A stretch of DNA of 6,720 nucleotides, from contig CASTFX010000068.1 of the NCBI GenBank assembly GCA_949448405.1, positions 1 to 6,720 of the forward strand, given 5' to 3'. Numbering within the stretch: the stretch's first letter is position 1; each line of letters opens with the position of its first letter. Below the pieces are notes generated by a model, which saw only the letters and a list, made by a program, of their open reading frames with translations, searched no databases and was not told the origin of the DNA. A program made the position numbers and the translations under genes. This document shows, piece after piece, positions 1 through 6,162 of the stretch. The stretch is from an uncultured Clostridia bacterium (GTDB taxonomy: Bacteria > Bacillota > Clostridia > TANB77 > CAG-508).

Positions 1-1
1 A

Positions 2-1342
2 ACTGGTGGTGGATATGTACAAATAGCACCAATGGAAGATATTAATTTACACTTTACAGGAGATATACACGCAATAACTTCTGCAAACAATTTACTTGCG
101 GCTATGATAGATAATCATATATTTCATGGTAATGAATTAGGGTTTAAAAAAGTTCTATGGAAAAGATGCGTAGACTTAAATGATAGACAATTAAGAATGA
201 TAAAATGCGGATTATCTCATGAAAAGGGTATGGAGGAAAGAGATGACGGATTCGATATAACAGTTGCATCAGAGATAATGGCTATACTTTGCTTGTCAAA
301 AGATATTGAGGACTTAAAGGCAAGAATTGCAAGAATAATTGTAGGATATAATGAAAAGGATGAGCCAATAACAGCAAAAGACTTAAAAGCAGAAGGAAGT
401 TTAACAGTACTCTTAAAAGACGCAATAAATCCAAATTTAGTACAAACACTAGAAAATACACCTGCAATAGTTCATGGAGGGCCATTTGCAAATATAGCTC
501 ATGGCTGCAACAGTATAAGAGCAACAAAACTAGGTTTAAAACTAGGAGAATATTGTATAACAGAAGCAGGATTTGGAGCAGACCTTGGAGCAGAAAAATT
601 CTTAGATATAAAATGTAGAGAAGCAGGTTTAAGACCAGATGCAGTAGTTTGTGTTGCAACACTAAGAGCATTAAAATATCATGGAGGAGCATTAAAAGAG
701 GAAGTATCAGATGAAAATATAGAGGCATTAGAAAAAGGAATGCATAATCTATTAAGACATATTGATAATATTAAAAATAGGTTTGGATTAAATGTGATTA
801 TTGCAATAAATAAATTTGTAACAGATACAGAAAAGGAAATAGAATTCCTACAGAACAAACTAAATGAACATGGAATAAATATGAGTTTAGTAGAAGCTTG
901 GGCAAAAGGTGGAGAAGGTGCAAAAGATTTAGCAGAAAAGATAGTAAAACTATGTGAAATGCCTGAAAACTTTACATATACATATGAACTTAATGAAGAA
1001 GTAGAAGAAAAAATAAGAAAAGTTGCAAAAAAGATATATGGAGCAGAAGACGTTGAATTCTCAGAAGAAGCAATGGAAAGTATTAATCAAATCAAAAAGT
1101 TAGGATATGGAAATCTGCCAGTATGTATTGCAAAAACACAGTATTCTTTCTCAGATGACCCAAAGAATTTACAATGTGAAGAGCCATTTAAAATACATGC
1201 AAGGGAAGTAATATTAAAAGCAGGAGCAGGATTTATAGTAGTAATTACAGGGAAAATAATGACTATGCCAGGACTTCCAAAAGTTCCAGCAGCAGAAGGC
1301 ATAGATATAGATAATGATGGAAATATTGTAGGAATATTTTAG
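2..1342 (+). CDS. fhs: Formate-tetrahydrofolate ligase, 5'-truncated by window edge
   Basis: Cytosolic enzyme that makes 10-formyltetrahydrofolate from formate, THF and ATP, supplying one-carbon units for purines and, in acetogens, the methyl branch of the Wood-Ljungdahl pathway. The frame is open from base 2, so the ATG at 32 is internal. The first residues (TGGGYVQIAPMEDINLHFTGD region) are the end of the first family signature (GGGY) and the adjoining PMEDINLHFTGDIHAI block. The second signature, VASEIMAIL, follows about 70 residues later. The protein ends in the usual GIDIDNDGNIVGIF-like tail and stops at TAG 1340-1342. 446 residues are visible of about 556 in the family; the missing N-terminus would carry the ATP-binding P-loop. 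No frameshift and no in-frame CGG; one AGG arginine codon (779-781). No terminator is seen before the next gene, 35 bp downstream of the stop. Confidence 0.98.
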   Translation, partial: TGGGYVQIAPMEDINLHFTGDIHAITSANNLLAAMIDNHIFHGNELGFKKVLWKRCVDLNDRQLRMIKCGLSHEKGMEERDDGFDITVASEIMAILCLSKDIEDLKARIARIIVGYNEKDEPITAKDLKAEGSLTVLLKDAINPNLVQTLENTPAIVHGGPFANIAHGCNSIRATKLGLKLGEYCITEAGFGADLGAEKFLDIKCREAGLRPDAVVCVATLRALKYHGGALKEEVSDENIEALEKGMHNLLRHIDNIKNRFGLNVIIAINKFVTDTEKEIEFLQNKLNEHGINMSLVEAWAKGGEGAKDLAEKIVKLCEMPENFTYTYELNEEVEEKIRKVAKKIYGAEDVEFSEEAMESINQIKKLGYGNLPVCIAKTQYSFSDDPKNLQCEEPFKIHAREVILKAGAGFIVVITGKIMTMPGLPKVPAAEGIDIDNDGNIVGIF

Positions 1343-1377
1343 AAAAATTGAATAGATGATAAAAAAATGGAAATAAT

Positions 1378-2103
1378 ATGGATAGATGTAAAAATAAACA
1401 AGAGAGGATGAAAGTAAACATGAAAAGAAGCTTAATAATTATTATTTCCATTTTATTATTGTTAATAGGAGTAATGAGTTACGTTCAATACGTAGAAAAC
1501 CAGACAATTGAGACTCTATCTAGATATGGTTCATCAGGTGAAGAAGTAAAACAAATACAAAAAAGATTAAAAGAGTGGGGATATTATAATGGAGCAGTAG
1601 ATGGTATATATGGAAGTAAAACACAACAAGCAGTTAAAAAATTTCAAAAAGCAAATGGACTTACTCAAGATGGAATTGCAGGAGAGAAAACTTTAGCTGC
1701 AATAGGAATATCATCATCAGGAGGAAATAAGGGACAATCAACAAGCAGTAACTCATCAGACCTTAATTTGTTAAGTAGACTTGTGTATGGAGAAGCAAGA
1801 GGGGAACAATATATAGGACAAGTAGCAGTAGCAGCTGTTGTATTAAATAGAGTAAGTAGTTCTAAGTTCCCAAATACAGTAGCAGGAGTAATATATCAAA
1901 AAGGAGCATTTGATGTAGTAAGCGATGGGCAAATAAATTTATCTCCAAACAGTACAGCAAAAAGTGCAGCACAAGATGCACTAAATGGATGGGACCCATC
2001 AAATGGAGCTTTATATTATTTTAACCCAAACACAGCAACAAGCTCATGGATATGGTCAAGAAAAGTAACACTAACAATTGGAAGTCATATGTTCTGTATA
2101 TAA
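1378..2103 (+). CDS. SleB-like spore-cortex/cell-wall hydrolase with N-terminal membrane anchor
   Basis: Probably a lytic enzyme that cuts peptidoglycan, related to the germination-specific hydrolase SleB. Numbered from the ATG at 1420 (227 aa), residues 4-18 are a hydrophobic signal or anchor segment (LIIIISILLLLIGVM). Residues about 34-97 are a PG_binding_1 domain (EEVKQIQKRLKEWGYY, DGIYGSKTQQAVKKFQ). After a Ser/Gly/Asn linker, residues about 115-227 form the SleB/CwlJ hydrolase domain (LVYGEARGE, VAAVVLNRV, FPNTVAGVIYQKGAF, NGWDPSNGALYYFNP, WIWSR, IGSHMFC). Glu125 in GEARGE is the expected catalytic residue. There are three in-frame ATGs (1378, 1408, 1420). I favour 1420: it starts directly before the anchor and has GAGAGG (1402-1407) upstream, although the 12-nt spacing is long. 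The ATG at 1378 has only a weak GGAAA upstream. A close clostridial cortex or vegetative hydrolase cannot be excluded. It is followed by its own terminator. Confidence 0.92.
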   Translation: MDRCKNKQERMKVNMKRSLIIIISILLLLIGVMSYVQYVENQTIETLSRYGSSGEEVKQIQKRLKEWGYYNGAVDGIYGSKTQQAVKKFQKANGLTQDGIAGEKTLAAIGISSSGGNKGQSTSSNSSDLNLLSRLVYGEARGEQYIGQVAVAAVVLNRVSSSKFPNTVAGVIYQKGAFDVVSDGQINLSPNSTAKSAAQDALNGWDPSNGALYYFNPNTATSSWIWSRKVTLTIGSHMFCI

Positions 2104-2110
2104 AACTTTT

Positions 2111-2140
2111 AGGTAGTACAATAAGTACTACCTTTATTAA
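2111..2140 (+). terminator. Intrinsic terminator after the SleB-like gene
   Basis: A perfect 9-bp stem, AGGTAGTAC (2111-2119) with GTACTACCT (2125-2133), has a 5-nt AATAA loop and is followed by a T-rich TTATTAATTT stretch. It starts 8 bp after the TAA stop. The T-tract is interrupted, so efficiency may be moderate. Confidence 0.85.
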
Positions 2141-2170
2141 TTTGTAAACATCAAAATCTACATTTGTGAA

Positions 2171-2190
2171 ACATAATTTTAATATTATGT
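2171..2190. repeat. Inverted repeat ACATAAT-N6-ATTATGT upstream of the first rsmD promoter
   Basis: Perfect 7-bp arms (2171-2177 and 2184-2190) around TTTAAT. It has no GC-rich stem or T-tract, so it is not a convincing terminator. It lies about 20 bp upstream of the -35 at 2211 and could be an operator half-site pair or chance in AT-rich DNA. Confidence 0.35.
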
Positions 2191-2210
2191 AAAAAAATTA
2201 AGACTAATAG

Positions 2211-2239
2211 TTGCCAAAACAAAGAAATTAGTGTATAAT
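2211..2239 (+). promoter_or_regulatory. Candidate sigma-A promoter P1 in the rsmD upstream region
   Basis: TTGCCA (2211-2216) and a consensus TATAAT (2234-2239) are separated by exactly 17 bp. A transcript would begin near 2246 and leave a leader of about 130 nt before the rsmD start. No riboswitch or T-box core was recognised in that leader. Confidence 0.7.
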
Positions 2240-2257
2240 AAACTCTACTATACATAA

Positions 2258-2305
2258 TATTACAGAACTGTTAAGAATTTATTACAATGTTAAATTTCTA
2301 TTACA
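2258..2305 (+). repeat. Three TATTACA direct repeats between the two promoters
   Basis: TATTACA occurs at 2258-2264, 2280-2286 and 2299-2305. Start-to-start distances are 22 and 19 bp, close to two helical turns, and the last copy lies 15 bp upstream of the P2 -35. This spacing suits a DNA-binding regulator, but short AT-rich repeats can be chance. Confidence 0.35.
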
Positions 2306-2320
2306 ATTGTGTAAATAGTA

Positions 2321-2348
2321 TTGACTTATGTCATAAATCTAATAAAAT
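2321..2348 (+). promoter_or_regulatory. Candidate sigma-A promoter P2 for rsmD
   Basis: TTGACT (2321-2326) and TAAAAT (2343-2348), 16 bp apart, each match the consensus at five of six positions. Transcription would start near 2355, just upstream of the rsmD ribosome binding site, giving a very short leader. Confidence 0.65.
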
Positions 2349-2360
2349 ATAAAGTGAAGT

Positions 2361-2367
2361 AAAGAGG
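2361..2367 (+). promoter_or_regulatory. Ribosome binding site fixing the TTG start of rsmD
   Basis: AAAGAGG lies 9 nt before the TTG at 2377. The family N-terminus (MRVISGTARG) begins exactly at this TTG and no ATG or GTG start is available upstream in frame, so the TTG start is well supported. Confidence 0.85.
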
Positions 2368-2376
2368 CGAGTAACT

Positions 2377-2932
2377 TTGAGAGTAATAAGTGGAACAGCA
2401 AGAGGGACAAAACTTGAAACTCTAGAAGGTTTAGACACAAGACCAACATTAGATAGAGTAAAAGAAGCTTTGTTTAGCATAATTCAAAATTACATATATG
2501 ATGCAAAAGTTTTAGATTTATTTTCAGGTTCAGGAGCTTTAGCTATCGAAAGTATAAGTAGAGGAGCAAAAGAAGCGATTAGTTGTGATATATCTAGGAA
2601 GGACTCTGAAATAATCAAACAAAATGTGAAAAAGACACATTTTGAAGAGAAAGTCAAAATCATAAATAAAGATTATAAAAAGTGTTTACAAGAATTAGAA
2701 AATAGTAAATTTGATATAATTTTTTTAGATCCACCATATAATACAGATTTTGGCATAGATGGTGCAAGAATTATTATGGAAAAAGGAATGCTTGCAGAAG
2801 AACGGAATAATGATTTTTGAAACAGATAAAAAAGAAGAACAATATATAAATAAATTAGAAGAATATGCAAGTATAAAAGGCTTAAGAAAGTATGGTAGAG
2901 TTACTCTAGTGCTCTTAGGTCGAAAGGAGTAA
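2377..2932 (+). CDS. rsmD: 16S rRNA (guanine966-N2)-methyltransferase RsmD, requires +1 frameshift at CGG 2803
   Basis: SAM-dependent enzyme that methylates G966 of 16S rRNA, near the ribosomal P site, during 30S assembly. Starting at TTG 2377, it shows the family N-terminus MRVISGTARG, RPTLDRVKEALF (22-33), the SAM-binding motif VLDLFSGSGALAIE (45-58) and the catalytic LDPPY (117-121). The zero frame runs to codon 143, CGG (2803-2805), and stops at TGA 2818-2820, giving 147 aa without the C-terminal strands. Skipping C2803 gives GGA and restores the expected ending (AEEGIMIFETDKKEE, then LRKYGRVTLVLLGRKE) to TAA 2930-2932. The joined product is 184 aa, normal for RsmD. The sequence alone cannot tell a genuine recoding site from a one-base insertion error, but the same CGGA site recurs in pheS and pheT. 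The next gene starts 8 bp downstream, and its ribosome binding site overlaps the end of this one. Confidence 0.93.
2803..2806 (+). other. +1 recoding site 1: GAA CGG A in rsmD
   Basis: Zero frame: GAA CGG AAT AAT GAT TTT TGA. Plus-one frame: GAA (C) GGA ATA ATG ATT TTT GAA. The shift replaces CGG by a glycine (residue 143) with no residue gained or lost, at the point where the family has a glycine before the last core strand. Seen directly: the frame change and the restored homology. Inferred: that the cell bypasses it. Confidence 0.8.
2923..2929 (+). promoter_or_regulatory. Ribosome binding site of the coiled-coil gene, inside the rsmD 3' end
   Basis: AAAGGAG is embedded in the last codons of the +1-frame rsmD (AAG GAG TAA), 11 nt before the ATG at 2941. 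The two genes are therefore probably co-transcribed and possibly translationally coupled; a ribosome that stops at 2820 in the zero frame would not reach this point. Confidence 0.75.
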
Positions 2933-2940
2933 ACATAGCT

Positions 2941-3378
2941 ATGGAAATATTTACATTATTAGAAACATTAGAAGAAATAATTGAAAATAGCAAGAACATG
3001 CCTTTTACAAGTAAAGGTATTGTTGATAAAGAGGAAATTTTAGACATAATTAAGGAAATTAGAATAAAACTTCCAGAAGAGCTAAAACAAGCAAAATGGG
3101 TTAAAGAGGAAAGAACAAGAATATTAATAGAAGCTCAAAAAGAAGCTGATGATATTGTTAAAGAAGCAGAAAATAGAATTATAGCTATGATAGATGAACA
3201 CGAGATTACAAGAAAAGCTTATGCTCAAAAAGCAGAAATAATAGAAACAGCAAATGAGATGGCAAGAGAGATTTCTAATGGAACTAAAGAACATGCAGAT
3301 GCTTTACTTGGTAAGATTGAAGATGTATTAGAAGAAACATTAAGAACAATACAAAATAATAGAAGAGAATTGTCATAA
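2941..3378 (+). CDS. Coiled-coil protein of the rsmD neighbourhood, function unknown
   Basis: A 145-aa soluble, highly charged, helical protein. From memory it resembles the clostridial proteins often labelled 'ATPase' or ATP-synthase-b/V-ATPase-H-like that sit next to rsmD; no ATPase motif is present, so that name should not be taken literally. Residues 1-27 resemble the family start (MEIFTLLETLEEIIEN). A conserved-looking segment EEILDIIKEIRIKLPEELKQ (31-50) follows, then a long Ala/Glu/Lys coiled coil (about 51-143) with WVKEERTRILIEAQKEADDI and DEHEITRKAYAQKAEIIETA. There is no membrane segment or signal peptide. The charged heptad pattern recalls DivIVA-like or ATP-synthase b-subunit stalks, suggesting a scaffold or oligomer, which is inference. 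It starts 8 bp after rsmD and is followed by a strong terminator, so the two form a small operon. No in-frame CGG and no frameshift. Confidence 0.85.
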   Translation: MEIFTLLETLEEIIENSKNMPFTSKGIVDKEEILDIIKEIRIKLPEELKQAKWVKEERTRILIEAQKEADDIVKEAENRIIAMIDEHEITRKAYAQKAEIIETANEMAREISNGTKEHADALLGKIEDVLEETLRTIQNNRRELS

Positions 3379-3414
3379 TGAATATAAAAAGAGAAGATAA
3401 GTATCAGTGAAGTT

Positions 3415-3462
3415 AACTCAAATTGTTAGACAAAAAAGTTTAACAATTTGGGTTCATTTTTT
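3415..3462 (+). terminator. Strong intrinsic terminator ending the rsmD operon
   Basis: A 17-bp stem pairs 3415-3431 (AACTCAAATTGTTAGAC) with 3438-3454 (GTTTAACAATTTGGGTT), with two G-U wobbles and an AAAAAA loop. Six T residues follow at 3457-3462. It begins 36 bp after the coiled-coil stop and separates that operon from hisS. Confidence 0.93.
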
Positions 3463-3534
3463 ATGTAAAAGATATGTATCAAAAGTAGAGCAATGTTTGT
3501 CTCGTTATAAATACACTTTTTTGCCATATTTTAC

Positions 3535-3563
3535 TTGTAATTTCAGCAAAATTAATATATAAT
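3535..3563 (+). promoter_or_regulatory. Sigma-A-like promoter of hisS-pheS
   Basis: TTGTAA (3535-3540) and a perfect TATAAT (3558-3563) are 17 bp apart. Transcription would begin near 3570, leaving a leader of only about 30 nt. That leaves no room for a T-box, which often controls synthetase genes in Firmicutes. The interval 3463-3534 shows nothing else recognisable. Confidence 0.75.
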
Positions 3564-3573
3564 ATCTGCTGAA
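3542..3573. promoter_or_regulatory. Operator-like inverted repeat bracketing the hisS -10 element
   Basis: TTCAGCA (3542-3548) and TGCTGAA (3567-3573) are perfect 7-bp inverted arms, 18 bp apart, flanking the TATAAT. The second arm covers the predicted start site, so the pair lies mainly in DNA not transcribed as a hairpin. The position fits a repressor site, but the protein is unknown. Confidence 0.45.
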
Positions 3574-3601
3574 TGATTATAATTTTAAGGAGTTAAAAAA
3601 T

Positions 3602-4918
3602 ATGGAAAAAACAAGAGTAGAACCAAAAACTTTACCAGGATTTATGGAGTTATTACCAAATGATCAAATACGATTTAATGAGATAAAGGAGAAAATACAA
3701 AAATCTTATGAGAAATTTGGCTTTTTGCCATTGGATACACCAATTATTGAAAGTGCAGAGGTTTTACTTGCAAAAGCTGGGGGAGAAACAGAAAAGCAAA
3801 TATATAGGTTTAATAAAGGCGAAAATGACCTAGCCCTAAGATTTGATTTAACTGTACCACTTGCAAAATATGTATCAGAATATTATGGAGAATTAAGTTT
3901 TCCATTTAAAAGATATCAAATAGGAAAAGTATATAGAGGAGAGAAAGCACAAGCAGGACGATTTAGAGAGTTTTATCAATGTGACATTGATATTATTGGA
4001 GATGGAAATCTAAGTATAATGCATGATGCAGAAATTCCAAGTGTAATATATACAACTTTTAGAAATCTAGGATTCGAAGATTTCACTATTTGTATAAATA
4101 ATAGAAAAATATTAAATGGAATGTTTGAAGCTTTAGATTTAAGTGAAAAATCAGCAGATATTCTTAGAATAATTGATAAAATAGAAAAAATTGGAAAAGA
4201 AAATGTTATTAAAGAATTAAAAGAGATAGAAGTTAAAGAAGATAAGATAGACACTATAATAAAATTCCTAGAAATTGATGGAACATCAGATGAGAAGATA
4301 GAAAGCTTGAACAAATTAGGAATAAGCACAGAAACATTTAAACAAGGTGTAAATGAGTTACAAACAGTTATAAAACAAATAAGAGTATGCAAAGTACCTG
4401 AAAAGAACTTTAAAGTTGATTTAAGTATAGCAAGAGGATTAGACTATTATACAGGTACAGTATATGAAACATTCTTAAATCAATATAAAAAGCTTGGAAG
4501 TGTATGCTCAGGTGGAAGGTATGAAAGTTTAGCTGAATATTATACAGACAAAAAGCTTCCAGGTGTTGGTATATCTATTGGTCTATCAAGATTTTTCTAT
4601 CAAATAGACAAAGAAAATATATTAAAAAATGAAAATAAGTCAATATCAAAAGTATTAGTAATTTCAATGAATGAAGAACAAATAGGGTATGCATTAGATG
4701 TAGCAACTACTTTAAGGAATGCTAATATAAATACAGAAGTATTTTTAGAAGATAAAAAAATAAAATCAAAATTTAAATATGCAGATAAATTAAATATTCC
4801 TTATGTTGCAGTAATTGGAGAAGACGAGATGAAAACAAATACTGTAACTTTAAAGAATATGGAATCAGGAGATCAAAAGAGTTTATTATTAGACGAAGTT
4901 ATCAAAGAGATTAAGTAA
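3602..4918 (+). CDS. hisS: Histidine-tRNA ligase
   Basis: Class II synthetase that charges tRNA-His in the cytosol. ATG 3602 is preceded by AAGGAG (3587-3592) at 9 nt. In the 438-aa product, LPGFMELLP (11-19) opens the family. DLTVPLAKYV (82-91) and the motif 2 loop (YRGEKAQAGRFREFYQCDID, 111-130) form the ATP/amino-acid site. ARGLDYYTGTVYE (277-289) is the histidine-specific loop, which separates true HisRS from the HisZ paralogue. PGVGISIGLSRFF (320-332) is motif 3. Residues about 348-438 form the C-terminal anticodon-binding domain (VLVISMNEEQ). Length is normal. Two CGA codons encode arginine (R24, and R120 in motif 2), so CGA is read normally. There is no in-frame CGG or frameshift. The 17-bp gap to pheS implies co-transcription. 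Confidence 0.98.
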   Translation: MEKTRVEPKTLPGFMELLPNDQIRFNEIKEKIQKSYEKFGFLPLDTPIIESAEVLLAKAGGETEKQIYRFNKGENDLALRFDLTVPLAKYVSEYYGELSFPFKRYQIGKVYRGEKAQAGRFREFYQCDIDIIGDGNLSIMHDAEIPSVIYTTFRNLGFEDFTICINNRKILNGMFEALDLSEKSADILRIIDKIEKIGKENVIKELKEIEVKEDKIDTIIKFLEIDGTSDEKIESLNKLGISTETFKQGVNELQTVIKQIRVCKVPEKNFKVDLSIARGLDYYTGTVYETFLNQYKKLGSVCSGGRYESLAEYYTDKKLPGVGISIGLSRFFYQIDKENILKNENKSISKVLVISMNEEQIGYALDVATTLRNANINTEVFLEDKKIKSKFKYADKLNIPYVAVIGEDEMKTNTVTLKNMESGDQKSLLLDEVIKEIK

Positions 4919-4920
4919 AA

Positions 4921-4926
4921 AAGGAG
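4921..4926 (+). promoter_or_regulatory. Ribosome binding site fixing the GTG start of pheS
   Basis: AAGGAG, 9 nt before the GTG at 4936, directly after the hisS stop. The resulting N-terminus (MKDKITKLGNEAKLAL) matches the start of the PheS coiled-coil arm, supporting GTG as the start. Confidence 0.9.
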
Positions 4927-4935
4927 ATTTTTTAA

Positions 4936-5965
4936 GTGAAAGATAAAATTACAAAGCTAGGCAATGAAGCAAAGTTAGCTTTAGAAAAAATAGAGACAAT
5001 GCAAGAGTTAAATGATATAAAGATAAAATATCTAGGAAAGAAAAGTGAACTTTCTAATGTATTAAAAGATATGGCTAGCCTTTCTAAAGAAGAAAGACCA
5101 ATAATCGGAAGCTTAGCAAATAAAATTAGAAAAGAAATAGAGGAAAAAATTTCTGAAATAGAAGCAAAACTTGCTAAAAAAGAGTTAGAAGCAAAGCTTA
5201 TAAGAGAAAGTATTGATGTAACTCTTCCTAGTACAAAAATTAAGACAGGGTCAAAACACCCAGTAAATAGAGTAATAGAAGAGATTGAAGATTTATTTGT
5301 TTCAATGGGATATACTGTAGAAGCTGGACCAGAGCTTGAAACAGATAGGTTTTGTTTTGAACTTTTAAATTTACCACAAGGACATCCAGCAAGAGATATG
5401 CAAGATAGTTTCTATATAACAGATGAATATTTACTTAGAACACAAACTTCTGCAGTTCAAGCAAGAACAATGCTTGCAAACGAAGAAAAGACACCTATAA
5501 GAATGATATGTCCACGGAAAAACATATAGAAGAGAAGATGACGCAACACATTCACATCAATTTACACAAGCAGAAGGGTTAGTAATAGATAAAAATATAT
5601 CATTAGCAGATTTAAAAGGAACATTAGAAATCTTCGCAAAAAAAATAATAGGAGAGAATTCAAAATTAAGATTTAGACCTAGTTATTTCCCATTTACAGA
5701 ACCATCTTATGAAGTAGATGTATCATGTTTTAAATGTAATGGAAAAGGTTGTAATATATGCAAACAAACAGGATGGATAGAGGTATTAGGCTCAGGAATG
5801 GTACATCCAAATGTGCTTAGAATGTGCGGATATGACCCAGAGAAATATTCAGGATTTGCATTCGGATTAGGGCTAGAAAGAATAGCTATGTTTAAATATG
5901 GAATACCAGATATGAGATATTTATATGCAAATGATGTAAGATTTTTGAGTCAATTTGATAGATAA
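4936..5965 (+). CDS. pheS: Phenylalanine-tRNA ligase alpha subunit, requires +1 frameshift at CGG 5515
   Basis: Catalytic subunit of the (alpha-beta)2 PheRS that charges tRNA-Phe. The GTG start gives an N-terminal coiled-coil arm (1 to about 85) and the class II core: HPVNRVIEEIEDLFVSMGY (108-126), AGPELETDRFCFELLNLPQG (130-149), HPARDMQDSFY (150-160) and RTQTSAVQARTM (168-179). The zero frame reaches CGG at codon 194 (5515-5517) and stops at TAG 5527-5529, giving 197 aa and no complete active site. Skipping C5515 gives GGA and continues as ICPGKTYRREDDATHSHQF (motif 2 region), a Cys cluster CFKCNGKGCNICK (264-276), GSGMVHPNV (286-294) and motif 3 GFAFGLGLERIAMF (306-319), to TAA 5963-5965. 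The joined length of 342 aa is normal. No in-frame start codon follows the site closely enough to rescue the active site. It shares the hisS promoter; pheT follows after a 197-bp gap holding a MITE-like element. Confidence 0.95.
5515..5518 (+). other. +1 recoding site 2: CCA CGG A in pheS
   Basis: Zero frame: CCA CGG AAA AAC ATA TAG. Plus-one frame: CCA (C) GGA AAA ACA TAT AGA AGA. The shift inserts Gly194 of the CPG-x-x-YRR block, a glycine highly conserved in PheS, and everything after it is typical PheS sequence. CCA GGA without the C occurs intact in fhs (1268-1273) and hisS (from 3634), so the local context alone does not cause the extra base. Confidence 0.82.
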
Positions 5966-5983
5966 GTTTATTAAGCTATAGTA

Positions 5984-6131
5984 GTTTAGGAAATATATAT
6001 TTAATTTTTTCGTGCTTTGGTGTCGCAACCAACAATTAAAAATTGTTAGGTTGGTTGCTCCATTCGCCCTCCGCTTTGCTACGGTTTGTCGCTTACGCAG
6101 CACATTCAAAATTAAATATATATTCCTAAAC
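5984..6131. mobile_element. MITE-like element between pheS and pheT
   Basis: A 148-bp non-coding element bounded by terminal inverted repeats. The left arm, 5984-6008, begins GTTTAGGAAATATATATT. The right arm, 6108-6131, is its reverse complement except for one missing base, 24 of 25 positions. The interior (about 6011-6104) is much more GC-rich than the surroundings and carries a nested hairpin. No transposase is encoded; an apparent minus-strand reading frame across it resembles no protein I know. No clear target-site duplication is visible at the edges. From memory, similar GC-rich palindromic interiors recur in low-GC clostridial genomes, but copy number cannot be seen here. Confidence 0.7.
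6025..6058. repeat. Internal hairpin of the MITE-like element
   Basis: GCAACCAA pairs with TTGGTTGC and CAATT with AATTG around an AAA loop, with a 5-nt bulge (TTAGG) on the right arm. A further outer pairing, GTGCT (6012-6016) with AGCAC (6099-6103), would nest it. In RNA the whole element could fold into one long branched hairpin. There is no T-tract, so it is not a canonical terminator. Confidence 0.6.
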
Positions 6132-6162
6132 ACTGAATAGAGAAGAAAGGATTAACTTTAAA

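Noticed and set aside
282..728. Leucine-rich minus-strand reading frame inside fhs
   Set aside because: It is the antisense shadow of a highly conserved gene; it has no family resemblance and no ribosome binding site.
2781..2803. A prfB-like internal Shine-Dalgarno stimulating the shift (AAAAGGA at 2781-2787)
   Set aside because: It is about 15 nt from the CGG, too far compared with prfB, and sites 2 and 3 have no comparable purine tract.
3570..3601. A T-box riboswitch controlling hisS
   Set aside because: The predicted leader is only about 30 nt and no T-box sequence or antiterminator fold is present; the upstream hairpin at 3415-3454 precedes the promoter.
5921..6133. Minus-strand 70-aa frame across the pheS end and the MITE-like element
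   Set aside because: It overlaps the pheS C-terminus and an inverted-repeat element; the open frame follows from base composition.
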